A stretch of 64,000 bases of DNA from Epiperipatus broadwayi (taxonomy: Eukaryota; Onychophora; Udeonychophora; Euonychophora; Peripatidae), in assembly GCA_028023455.1 (NCBI GenBank), contig JAQFVV010007210.1:62001-126000 (forward strand), given 5' to 3'. The position numbers and the translations under genes were made by a program. The notes below the pieces were generated by a model that worked only from the letters and a program-made list of their open reading frames with translations, was not told the origin of the DNA and searched no databases. Shown here piece by piece: positions 32,111 through 43,678 of the stretch. Every line of letters begins with the position of its first letter. Position 1 is the stretch's first letter.

Positions 32111-33407
32111 TTAGCTAGTCATGGCTAAAAATGTGACAGCTTCCCGTCGTTCAAATCCCATCATTTTTAATGTCATGGTAAAAATTTTACTGTCATTTGA
32201 AAGGTTATAAAAAGTTCTGTAAGATGCTGCCCTTTCTTGAATTATTTTACAAGTAAAAAATCAATAAAACTGACATTGTAGGTCTAACAAAGGAAAAAGG
32301 TGGTCTTTTCTTGAATCTGATTGGCTGTTAAATTTTGACAACAAAGAAAATGGTTGTCAATAACTTTTACTGTACGATTTCTTTTGTTTCATTTCAAAAA
32401 TGATAAATGAATGTTTTAGACCATTTTAAAAGTATTTTTTGACAAATTATAAATTATTTTGATAAAATATGCTAAAAATAAAAAAATTATTTTAAAAAAA
32501 TAGTTAAGACTTTAGCAAAAATTATTTACTTATCCACAATGTAAAATTGGGAAAGAAATCATTGATGTCAGCAACACTTTTTGGTTGGTGAGTAATGTTA
32601 GTTTTAGATTTGCCACTATCAAATATTTTTATAATTATAAATAAAAATGTATTTTTGAAAAAAATTTTGTTCACTTTTATAACCTGACAAATTATTAATA
32701 TACTTTTTACAAACGAAACTAAAGTGAATATAATATTAAAAGATGAATATATTTTGACGCTTGAGTTTGTAAATTGACCAATTAAAAGTTTAGACTTTTA
32801 CCTCACTCAGCCAATAAAATAATCAACAAAAAAGAGGTTAATAACTATTTTTTAATATTATTCATAATATAATTTATATATGCATACCTTATACATAAAG
32901 ATGTTTTTACTATATATATATATGCTATGATGAAAATTAGCATGCACTTTCAATTCAGTAAACAAAACCAATTATTTTTTTAATCTTTTCTGGATAATTG
33001 TTATATTCACATGCATGTTCTGGACATTCATGCAGAAAAGGTTGCCTATAGTTCAAACTTAGCTTTTTATTAATTCTTAGCATGCTTTCAATGCTCAGAA
33101 CACTGAAGTGAGATTGTTATGATTGTATGTTAAATGTCAAAAGCATGCTATGCATTAAGTATAAATGTCTAGAACATTTGTGTGAATAATACTGTAAACA
33201 ATATATATTGTATAGTAATCAACGCTTGTCAACAAACTTTGATTAATTATCTGTAATATTTTAGTGTTCATCTGTGTAGCTTGGAATAAAATATAGTTAT
33301 ATATATCTTCTTACTTTTTTTTATTTTATAATTTGTTTTTTTTAAAGTGAGATTTTTTTTAATTGTTTTACATTGTTTCAGTACAGAAATTTAAATATAT
33401 ATTTATA
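32111..33407. other. AT-rich stretch, one tRNA T-arm-like scrap
   Basis: GTCGTTCAAATCCCATC at about 32147-32163 resembles a tRNA T-arm but nothing else of a tRNA is visible. Confidence 0.25.
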
Positions 33408-33655
33408 TTCATAGTATTATTTCCAGGAACTGATATTTCAGTACAATAACAAGTACTTTCCTCAGAGCATCTTCTTTTTCATATCATAAGAATGGGTGTT
33501 GTGAGATTTAAAATCATTTATTTTTCCCCTTTGTTATTTTCTTATGATATGAGAAAGAAGCAATGAGGAAAATACTTGTTATTGTACTGAAATGTCAGTT
33601 ATTTAGCTATTATATTTTTATTACATGGAAGCTTCCAGAAATAATACTATGAATT
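33408..33655. mobile_element. Family H foldback with opposed hammerheads
   Basis: Inverted arms of about 85 bp: ATTCATAGTATTATTTCCAG at left, its inverse at right. Within them TTTCAGTACAATAACAAGTA is mirrored near 33573-33592, and CATATCATAAG mirrors CTTATGATATG. Confidence 0.75.
33425..33470 (-). ncRNA. Hammerhead motif, family H
   Basis: On the minus strand: CTGAGGA, one extra A, helix II AGTAC-TTGTTATT-GTACT (5 bp, perfect), GAAA, then TATC giving a 2-bp helix III and C as the cleaved base. Helix I pairing is weak. The mirrored copy at 33563-33602 has ATGAGGA. Confidence 0.5.
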
Positions 33656-33806
33656 TATTTATCCATGAGAATATTAAAATTAATATATATATAGTAACCA
33701 TATATTTAATTCTATGGGTTAGATAAATGTTTTAAAGTTTAAATTTTTTTTTTACATAGGATTATAATAAATAAATTTCTTTATCTCTACTATTATAATA
33801 AAAATC

Positions 33807-34055
33807 AAGCAAAACTCACTCTATGTATTGCCACTCACTGTGAGATAGAATAATCAATGGATGCCAGAAGGCTTGTGCATAATTCTAATAATTGTGATTA
33901 TTCTAGCTTAATTGTGATTAATTAGCTAGAATAATTGTGATTAATTAGCTAGAATAATTGTGATTATTCTAGCTTACAGTGGGTGGGAATACATATAGTG
34001 AGTTTTGCCTGTTTTAATAAGTTATAAGCAAGCATAAGAAATGGTGATCATGTGA
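33807..34055. mobile_element. Family A foldback without ribozyme, 13-bp TSD
   Basis: Starts AAGCAAAACTCAC and ends GATCATGTGA. It is flanked by TATAATAAAAATC at 33794-33806 and 34056-34068. The arms (GCAAAACTCAC with GTGAGTTTTGC) enclose three or four short units of TAGCTAGAATAATTGTGATTA in place of the hammerhead segment. Confidence 0.85.
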
Positions 34056-34068
34056 TATAATAAAAATC

Positions 34069-37000
34069 TTAAATTATATGTTTCAGTAGTATGTGAGTTA
34101 AAGTAATTCAGTTAGCCTATTTAGTTAGTAGTTATCTGAAAAGTTATTTTAGATTGTTTAATATTTAATTGAAAAAATAAAATTAATATTTAAACTAAAC
34201 TAGAGCTTAATATGTTTCAAATAGATGTAATAGATAAAGTTGTTCTATGCTGTCTGAAATGGTTAATTAACTTTATTAAAATTTTTAGTTATTGATTTTC
34301 AAAATAAATAGTTTTAGAGTAATAGTTATGATTTATTAAATATCAATTTATGTGAGAGTATTTAAAATTAAAGTTTAAAAATAATAAGTATAATTGACTA
34401 AAATTAGTGTTAATTTTTAATTGGTTTAAATGTCATTCAATAATAGTAAGTATAATTGACTAAGATTAGAGTTAATTTTAAATCAGTTTAAATGTCAGTC
34501 AATAAATAATTTAGTTTCATTGCATTAAAAATGTAGTGTGCATGCATGCATGATTGTTTAATGTATGATATGAAATATTGAAAGTTGAAAAGATTTATTA
34601 AAGTAATAAGTGTATTTTAAAATTAGGTACATCTATTAAAATCTTAAAAGGTTTTAGTTATGATAAAGTAAAAGAGTTAAATGAATTAAAAATAGTATAT
34701 TTAATAAAAAGAATGTTTAATTTGAAAATCAGTTAATAATTTTATTAAATAATTATTTGGAATTGATAAAAACCATTAATTAACAAGTTCATTTATTGTC
34801 TAGACAGTCTCAAATTGTCTGGATTTAAAGGTCAAAGTCAGATTAATTAAAAAGTCAATAATGTTCTATTAATATAAATATTATAATATAGACCTGTAAA
34901 TGATTGATTTAATAAAAAGGAAATGCAGTAAAGATTTATGTGCATGAGTGTGGAGAAGAGCAAAACTACACTAGTTTAAAAATAGATATTCTAAAAATTT
35001 AAGGGATTTCAACTTAGAAATTGCATTTAAAAACTTCAAATTTCAATTTTACTTCAGTTTTAAATTAAATTGTTTGATTTTTATTTAGCTATTTTTTTAA
35101 AGTCATTTTAAAAGTTTGTTGTATTTTTATCAGCCTCATGATTAAATAGAGACCTAGCAAGTAATCCATGCAGTATTTTTCCTGAAAGCATATGCTCAGC
35201 TGATTCATCAAACAATTAGTTTAAAAATGATATTAAAAAAAATTCTAATGTTTTTTAAGGAAGCCATAGGAAAAGAGAATTCATCTAAGGAAATTTTTTA
35301 ATTGATTTTTATCTAAACATTAGTTATATTCTAAACTTTGCTATAAGACTATCTCACATGTTTTAAATAATTTTCAATTAATTATTAATACTAATTATTG
35401 TTACTGAAATCTACTTATATTAATCTCAGATATAAAATGATAAACTTTTATAAACACATTAAATTTATAAAAAAAGAAAAGAAGCAGAGACATTTATTTA
35501 AAATTGTCTTGTAAAATTATCATAAACGACAAGTTTATGGAAACCAATCTTTTAATTGTTAAGGAGAAGACTATTGAGATTATTTTGTGCTAAAACAGAT
35601 AATACAGTTATTCATCTTGAGTTTACTTATTTATTTATTTGAATTTTTTTTTCTAAATTTGATAATTGCTTCAAACATATTGTTATTATATTTATAAAAG
35701 AAATAAATATAATTTAAGTTTACAGCAGTTGACTTCTAATAATAAAGCTTCATAAAGAGCAATTTTAAATAAACAAATTATCATTCTGTTCATTGCTACT
35801 CTGATTTTCATTGCCACTCAAAATGTGTTTTTAAAGAATCTGTTTGCTATTAGAATTATATGACATCAGCTCCTGCTATTTACATTTGTGAAATTTTACT
35901 GCTAACTTTTTTCAAAATATTTCTGCATATATGTGCATCTGCTCTGTCTTAATTAAGAACTGTGTATGTGTTCTTATTTTTTATAAAAAGGGGAATGAAC
36001 TTTTAGTCTCTTAAAAATAGTATTATAGTTTTTGTATATATATATATTTATATTTAGAATTATTATTGCCATAGTTTATGTAGTATATTATGATTATTAT
36101 TAATTATTTATAAATATGTTAGTACAAACAGTGTTCACAAATGGAATGGGTAAGATATATATATAATGTTTTATTTATGGATTAATTGTATTATTCCAGA
36201 GGTTTTTGAATGGTTATTTAAAATTATATAAATGATTGTACCCAAAGGTATAACAGCATTTTGTATATTTGTGAAAAATAGTTCATGAATGAAAATATTA
36301 CATATATTGTATGTGTGTGAGAATTTTATACAGTTTATAAAGTGGTGTCACCATTATGCAACAATAGTTTTGTCAGTATACATATAATCTTAAACCTAAT
36401 AAATGTATTATATGCTTTTTTTATGTGCGTATGTGATTATTAGTATGCCTTTTATTATTAGTAATATCATTTTGAGGCAATTTTAAGTGGATATTATAGT
36501 ACTTTTATGTGTATTTAGTTCCTCCATGCAAAAGTATGGCTCATTCATTCAGCTACATCACAGGCAATAATTTTTGGGTGCTTGTTCATATTGTTGCTAG
36601 TTTACATTTCTCTTATCCATTTTGCCTAGAATTTCAATATTAGAGTAGATTTTTGGTGTATATCCCCAGGCATGTTCAGCTTTACAATTTATTATTAGCT
36701 TCACTATCAGTATCGAGCATAGTTATTTCCTCACCCCAGCATAGATATTGTTAATGTTATAATGTGTCTTATATTGCATAATATTTGTTGCTATTATATC
36801 AACATCTATTAAGAATCTCGACATTGATTTTTCAATACTACCCTTTGATTAAGACAAGTGTATAATATCTGCTATTAGCATGGACAAATGCATATAGATG
36901 TATTGTTTATTGTTTTACTTTATGGGTACTAGCTGGAAATAAAGATCATATTTGATGAATGAGAGAATTATTGGATAGTGAATATAACTTATATGATAAA

Positions 37001-37997
37001 ATTGTAGAAATGTGTTTTAAGAAAGTGATACCAATATATAAAGTTATTAGTATTTGTAAATATAGTATAGTAGGTTAAAAGAAATAATGATAAATATTGT
37101 AAATAAATATTTCTATTATATAGATTATTATATGTTGTTAATAAGTATTTTTATTATTAATCAAATGTTTTTATTTTGTTGCCAATAATTTCCTTTCTAC
37201 TTTTTTAAAAATACTAAGATTCCAAAATAAACTAAGAAAAATGTTAAATGTTCCATATCTAGCTTAAATAATAACCATCTTATTTTTTGTTCATAAGTTA
37301 AAATATTACCATTAACATTTTGTTCCAAGTGCATTTTATTCTGAATTTGAACCCTGAGATCGAGATATTTTAAACTTATAAATGAACTTATAGTTGAGAT
37401 CAAGACATTTTAAATTTGCAAAAGAACCTATATTTGAAATAAATATGTTTTAAGAATTAAGTTAAAATATTCTAAATTATAAAAGAACCTTGTATTTTAA
37501 TAATTATATTTAGCCGTGGGATTGTCTACAAGACACATACTCTGGTTTTTTTAAAAATCTATGTTATATGGTGTCTGTTCATGTAACTTGTGATTGCTAA
37601 CCAATGCCTCTGGTTGGCCCATGTTCTGCAACTGATCAATTATTAGGTTACAATATATATATAATGGTTTTTTTTTTATGAAGCAAAACTCTTAAATCTT
37701 ATTCATTTCAATTTATTTGAAGTATTGATGTTTTTTAATTGGATTGTTCTTTATAAAGATGTCTAAATGTTTTTTTTTTCTCTCTCTCTCTCTCTAGCTT
37801 TTTTAAACGAAAAAAAAAAAAAAAAACTTGAAATTTCATTTTGACTTATTGAAACTATTTATTAAGGCTTGGCTTGATTTATCTTGTATTTAAAATTTTC
37901 TTTTTTGTGTATTTTTTTCAATAACCGGTAAAGCAAAATGATGCATTACATCTATGTGTGAAATAAATAATTTTATTACATTAGTAATGTACATATA
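34069..37997. other. Long AT-rich, gene-free stretch
   Basis: Apart from the tandem at 34378, diverged ~55-bp repeats around 37348-37500 and a T/TC/A low-complexity tract at 37770-37827, I see nothing: no ORF with a motif, no tRNA, no inverted ends. Confidence 0.35.
34378..34505. repeat. Two-unit tandem repeat, ~62 bp
   Basis: AAGTATAATTGACTAA, TTAGTTTTAATTT-like and GTTTAAATGTCA blocks occur twice in order. Confidence 0.65.
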
Positions 37998-38200
37998 TAT
38001 CATCATCATCATCATCATCATTTTTTAATTATTGTTAATCCACTGCAGGATGGCCTTTCCAAGTTTAATTTATCTTTTTTGATCTCCAGCTTCTCTTCTC
38101 CATATCATCCCAGCACACTTTCTTATTTCGTCCATCCATCTCACATGTGGTTTTTTTCTATGTCTTTTACAATCTCTTAGAATTCAGTTTTAGATTTCAA
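37998..38200 (-). pseudogene. LINE 3' terminus, second copy
   Basis: The minus strand encodes the same ending as 22555-22775: HVRWMDEIRKCAG, then IWRREAGD, then a (TGA)n tail that appears as (ATC)n at 37999-38021 on the plus strand. Stops interrupt it after GDQKR. Confidence 0.7.
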
Positions 38201-39005
38201 GATTCATCTATTATCTCTTCTAGCGATATGTATATATGTGTATGTAATTTAAAAAGTGATTTCTCCAATAATCTATTCAATTCATGAAAGTCGATTTGTG
38301 TTTTTTTTTATGATTTTAATGTCACTCACCTCTATCGTATCTATTTAAATTTTATACTTTTTAATTGAGTATTTTTTGATAGTTGATTTACATTATATGT
38401 ATTATAAATCTGATTGATAATTTATTAAAAAATAGTGTAATTGTACGCTATGCATAAATCATGGAAATTTGGCCATATACGTGAAAGCATTAATGGTGTG
38501 CGAGTTTAATGAGGCATTCTTTTTTTAAAATTCTAACCATAAAATGCTAGCTACTTCGATTTGCAGTCGTGCTATAAACTAACAGCAGCTTTTATTTATT
38601 TATTGGTTTTTCAAAAATTGGAGTGTTAATTCCAGTATTTTGTTTTCTTATATAAATATAAATTTGTTGAAAGTGAAGACTTCTTAACTGCCACACAAAC
38701 AATATTGAAATCTTAGATATTTTCCCACCTTATCTGATATTCTAAAAACATTTTTATTTTAAGTATTTATCTTTATTAAACAATATATGCTTTTACATAT
38801 TTACAAGGTTTTAGTTTTTATTTTTAAATCTCGTTTTGTTTTTGATTACTTACAATTTATACGTTACATTAATAAAATATATGTCCTTATATTTATGTTA
38901 ATAAGTGGATGTTAATAAGTAGATGTCGCACTTTATTTTTTATTGGTCTATCTTAATTTTATCTTTGGTTGGTTGCTATTATGCCTTTGTTTAATGCATA
39001 TCTTC
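38201..39005. other. AT-rich stretch, nothing recognised
   Basis: No supportable feature. Confidence 0.3.
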
Positions 39006-40075
39006 TTTTCATGAAATTATCTATTTCCATATTTCGCATGCTGTAGGTACTGCTGCTCCCCAGAATTTGATCATTTGTTTTCTTGGTAAGTATTTTAAAC
39101 ATTGTTCGAAGTATTTGTCCCACCCTTTATCAAGTTTTTTTAGTCTTATTATATTTTTATTATCAAATATTGGTGAACATTTTATTTCCCATATTGTTCT
39201 AATTGTGTGGATAGTACCATAGCATTATGTGGATCAAATCTCTTGATGTGTTTGTTAATCATATCTTTTAGATTAATGATTGGAGCTTTGAATACTTTTA
39301 TCCTTATTTGTTTAAGTGCTCTACATCTCTTTGATCAGGTGTACGATCGTCTCTTCATTGTCCTTGCAGGTTGAACATCCTGGCTCTAGATTCATATGTA
39401 ATTTTTTATTTAAAAACGTTGTCGTGTATGTATCCCATTTGTCAATTTATAGATGGGTTTCATGGATTTTGGGGGTGCATAGATTGACTGAAAGTAAATC
39501 TCTTGATGTGTTTGTTAATCATATCTTTTAGATTAATGATTGGAGCTTTGAATACTTTTATCCTTATTTGTTTAAGTGCTCTACATCTCTTTGATCAGGT
39601 GTACGATCGTCTCTTCATTGTCCTTGCAGGTTGAACATCCTGGCTCTAGATTCATATGTAATTTTTTATTTAAAAACGTTGTCGTGTATGTATCCCATTT
39701 GTCAATTTATAGATGGGTTTCATGGATTTTGGGGGTGCATAGATTGACTGAAAGTAAATCTCTTGATGTGTTTGTTAATCATATCTTTTAGATTAGTGAT
39801 TGGAGTTTTGAATACTTTTATCCTTATTTGTTTAAACTACACTCTTTGACCAGGTGAATGATCGTCTCTTCACTGTCCTTGCAGGTTGAACATCCTGGCT
39901 CTAGATTCATATGTAGTTTTTTTATTTAAAAACATTGTCATGTATGTAGCCCATTCATCAATTTATAGATGGATTTTATGGATTTTTTGGGTGCATAGAT
40001 TGATTGAAAGTTTTTTAGAACTTTACTTAAAACTTATAATGGCAGTTGTCAAGGTTGGACAATGCTAACAGTAAA
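39006..40075 (-). pseudogene. LINE C-terminal region with a zinc knuckle, triplicated
   Basis: On the minus strand one frame reads LHMNLEPGCSTCKDNEETI then VHLIKE (the next copy continues HLVKEC), giving C-x2-C-x8-H-x4-C, the zinc-knuckle signature near the C-terminus of many LINE proteins. It continues IRIKVFKAPIINLKDMIN, then NAMVLSTQLEQYG, and after a frameshift LDKGWDKYFEQCLKYLP and KFWGAAVPTACEIWK before a stop. A 260-bp segment holding the knuckle is repeated almost three times (39232-39491, 39492-39751, 39752-about 40010), the first two nearly identical and the third older. The plus-strand 71-residue frames at 39316 and 39576 are shadows of this repeat. Confidence 0.65.
39232..40010. 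repeat. 260-bp tandem repeat, 2.9 units
   Basis: Units begin at TCAAATCTCTTGATG-like sequence, with exact 260-bp spacing between the first two. The second and third differ at many sites, so there were two duplication events. Confidence 0.9.
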
Positions 40076-42649
40076 ATGAAATTATACTCATTGTAGATGT
40101 AAATAAAGTCTCATTGAAAGTGATTCACCTTGATATTCTCAAGGCAGACTCATTAAGTATTTATTTTTAATAACCTTGTGAATGCTTAAAATCTTTGTAA
40201 ATGTGTACTGATAGACACTATTTAATTAGCCCTCTGTAAGACAGAAGTCTATGCAACTGCCCAGGGTAGAGAAACAGTCAAAAGAAGGTATTATTAGCCT
40301 TACCAATTGCTGAATACTGAGGGTAGATGCTTTTCTGTTATTGTTTTACTCACTAGTTACCCAATAGTTACAAATAAATATATACTCATTACTGACCAAT
40401 ATTAAATTATTAACTGTGTCAACTATGGCCCAATTATCTGCAAAATAACTTTTTAACTGATTTAGAATGTGAAAATGTTTTCAAATTTTTAGTCTGACTT
40501 TGAACCCGGTTAATAAATGTGAAGATTAATAATTGTAAGGATATAATTACATAATTCAGCAGCTATGAAAGAAATGGATTATGAAAAAGCTTAAAGTTAA
40601 ATATGGTGTTTTCATTGTGTGATTAAATATAATGAAAGTAATTTAAGGCTCACTGAAAAGTATTTAAATAGATATAATAAGCTGGTGGGTGAATTAAAGG
40701 AAACATTTTAGAACAAATTTGTATTTTTGGTATTAAGTAAAAACGCTCAGTGGATCACAATTTCATTAATCTTTCAAGTTTCAATGTGTAATTCACTCTT
40801 ATGTCTGGTTCTTAATTTTGGGTCAAGATATGAAGAATGATCTGATCTTTGGAGATGGCAGCTAAATTGGAAGTTGGTTGTGAAAGAGATATAATTAAGT
40901 TGCTTCATAAACTAACTAGAGTTCTATAAACTGGCTTAAGAAACTGGAGGATGCATAATGATTGGAGATAGTCATGGCTTTTAAAAAAAATAAAAATAGT
41001 ACCATGGTTTTGAAAGAGGACAAAAGCCATTATTCTGTTTCATTAGATAATAGGTTTGAGGAAAAATGTTTTTATAATTTTTTTTTTTAAAGTTTAATAA
41101 ATTGTATAAGTATAATATTAGGTCTAACAAAGATAAATTTGTTAATTAGTTCTTAAAAAAACATTCATATAAATTATATGAAAGAAAGCAGTGTTTGTGT
41201 ATGTATCCATTGAGTGCTATTTTACCAAGATTGTTTACTAATATTAAAATGCGTAAGCGGCAACATCTTTTAAGATTATGAATGTCTTTGGTGGTGCATA
41301 TTATGATGTAAGCATCAAAGTATATTTGAGGAATTAGGTTTTTGGTAATTTTCAATTAAATCTTCATTGTATTTTGTGGATATTATTAAGAATGCAATTA
41401 TCTTGAATGAATATAGAATGGCTTCATAGGATGTTACAGAGTTGTATGGGTCTGTAAATAGGAAAGAATGCATTAAAATTATTGAAGAATTATTACTCAT
41501 TAAAAATGCAAATAAATACCAGTGGGAATTTGTTTATGCTGAAATGACAATAATGCGGTCAATGCCCTTGTCTTTCAGTGCAATTGTTTACAGTTTGCCA
41601 TTGATATTCAAAGAGAATTATATTATTATTTTGTCATTGTATTTGTTTGCATGCTGCAGGCTATTATTAAATATTTTTTTGATGAATTAAATATAAAATT
41701 GGAATTAAATGGAATCTGAAAAAGATGAAGAAATTTGTAACTTGGATTTAAAAATATAGCAGAACCTTAATTTATTGTGTTATAAAATGACTGCTAAACT
41801 ATTTAATATTAGAAGGTAGTCAGTGTGAGATCTCACCAATATCACACAAATTAATGGGTTTGAGAGATTTTTGTATTGAAACAACTATTTATGTTAGCTT
41901 TGATATAATAAAAATAAGAATTTGGACATTTATATTTCTGATGTGAAAAAATAAAAATTTGGACATTTATATTTATGATATGATAAAATCCAATTTTAAT
42001 TCATCTGATATATATATTGAATGCTATAACAGAAATATGCATGAGAACAGAAAAGATGCAAATGATAAAAAATGAATCGCACTACCATATGCACTGAATG
42101 TTGAAAATAAAATTGGAAATAGTTATGCAAATAAGTTCAATGTTAGATTTAGGATAACCATAAATTTGAACAGGTTAATAAATAAAAAGTAGAGGAAAAT
42201 AGGTAAATTGGTCCAGTCATTTGCCTGTGTATATATTATAGTGAAATGAAAGCAAATTTGAGAACAAAAGTGAAGCAACATTCACTTATGTACAAAAACT
42301 CCTAAAACTGATTTGCCAAATGCATCTGTATTTTGTAATCATAAGGACATAGTTTGTTCCTGGTAATGTTGAGATGATTTGTAAAGAAAGAAGTGCTTGA
42401 AAGTGGGAGATTAAGGAGGCATGACGCACACAATGAAGAGATGATGAATCGGTGAGCTAATAGCATTCAAATAGCCAAAAAATGCTGTTTTTGTTTGATA
42501 CCATGATTATGGGTAACATTGAAAGTTATGCTTGGTTTATTTAATTTGATTTTATTCTTTATTGCAATGTTTTAATATTATATATATCACTTCAAATGAT
42601 CAAATTTCAATCTTAAAAATTTCCCAAAATGTTGTCTTCTTTATAAAAT
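40076..42649. other. AT-rich stretch, nothing recognised
   Basis: A short AATTTGGACATTTATATTT duplication at 41918-41975 only. Open frames around 41146-41690 show no domain. Confidence 0.35.
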
Positions 42650-42759
42650 TTAAAATAACAATCAATCTTAAACATAACTGAAATAGACAACTAAAAATAT
42701 TTTTTTATTTATTTTTAAGTTGTCTATTTCAGTTTTTTTTTAAGATTGATTATTTTAAA
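42650..42759. repeat. Foldback hairpin, ~48-bp arms
   Basis: TTTAAAATAACAATCAATCT at left mirrors AAGATTGATTATTTTAAA at right, and CTGAAATAGACAACT mirrors AGTTGTCTATTTCAG, with an AT-rich loop. Confidence 0.8.
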
Positions 42760-42991
42760 TATATATATCGAAAAGAATGTTTTCACAGACAAAAGATTTT
42801 ATAAATTATATTTTCGGGAGCAACCGTCTTGAATAAAAAAATTGAAGTAAAATATCTACTTGTCTTCAACTGGATGAAAAAAAACTAATACTGTAATTAT
42901 ATGATTGTTGTAGTTTACATCATAGTGACCTTAATTTTCATTTTGGTTTTTAAATAGAGACATTAAGTAAGATGCTTGTAATTATATATAT

Positions 42992-43563
42992 ATAATATCT
43001 ATTGACAATTTTGTCAAAAATGAGTTTTCTACTCAATGGACACTAGTGTTTACAGAATGGGCTTTTTGGTTCAAATTTCAGACGTATCTAGCTCAGTGTT
43101 AAGATAGCCAAACTTGAGAGCTACATAGTTCCAAATCGATTCTATGAGAATTAAATTAAATTAAAAAAAAAATCACAGTTTGATTAACTGATTAATATAT
43201 ATAATATCTGTTGACAATTTTGTCAAAAATGATTCTCAGTGGACACTAATTGGGTTTACAAAATGGGATTTGGGGTTTAAATTTTAGATGCCTCTTGCTC
43301 ATTGTTAAGATAGCAGACTTGAAAGCTAAAGGATTCCAAGTCGATTCTCTGAGAATAAAATTGATCAACTGATTAATATATATATATATGATATCTATTG
43401 ACAATTTTGTCAGAAATGAGTTTTTATAAAATGGGCTTTTTGGTTCAAATTTCAGATGTCTCTAGTTCAGTGTTAAGATAGCAGACTTGAGAGCTAAATG
43501 GTTCCAAATCAATTCTTTGAGAATAAAATTAAATTTAAAAAAAAATCACAGTTTGATTAACTG
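42992..43563 (+). repeat. tRNA-like unit in three tandem copies
   Basis: Units start at 42992, 43201 and about 43389, each with ATCTATTGACAATTTTGTCA near its start. Then comes a box A-like TAGCTCAGTGTTAAGATAGC, an anticodon-like ACTTGAGAGC, and a box B-like AAGTCGATTCT. AATTAAA and CACAGTTTGATTAACTG close each unit. Acceptor pairing is not evident. A tRNA-derived SINE or terminal-repeat module tandemly amplified is the simplest reading. Confidence 0.6.
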
Positions 43564-43627
43564 TTGTGATCATTCTGCCATTTAAATACTCAAATGTTGC
43601 AAAACACCATGAGTGATCAATCTTACA

Positions 43628-43660
<33 letters not shown>

Positions 43661-43678
43661 GTTATTATTATTATTATT
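43628..43678. repeat. (ATT)n microsatellite
   Basis: About 16 ATT units with one G interruption. Confidence 0.95.

Noticed and set aside
39316-39791. Two identical 71-residue plus-strand proteins
   Set aside because: They are the antisense shadow of a 260-bp tandem repeat whose minus strand encodes a LINE zinc knuckle.
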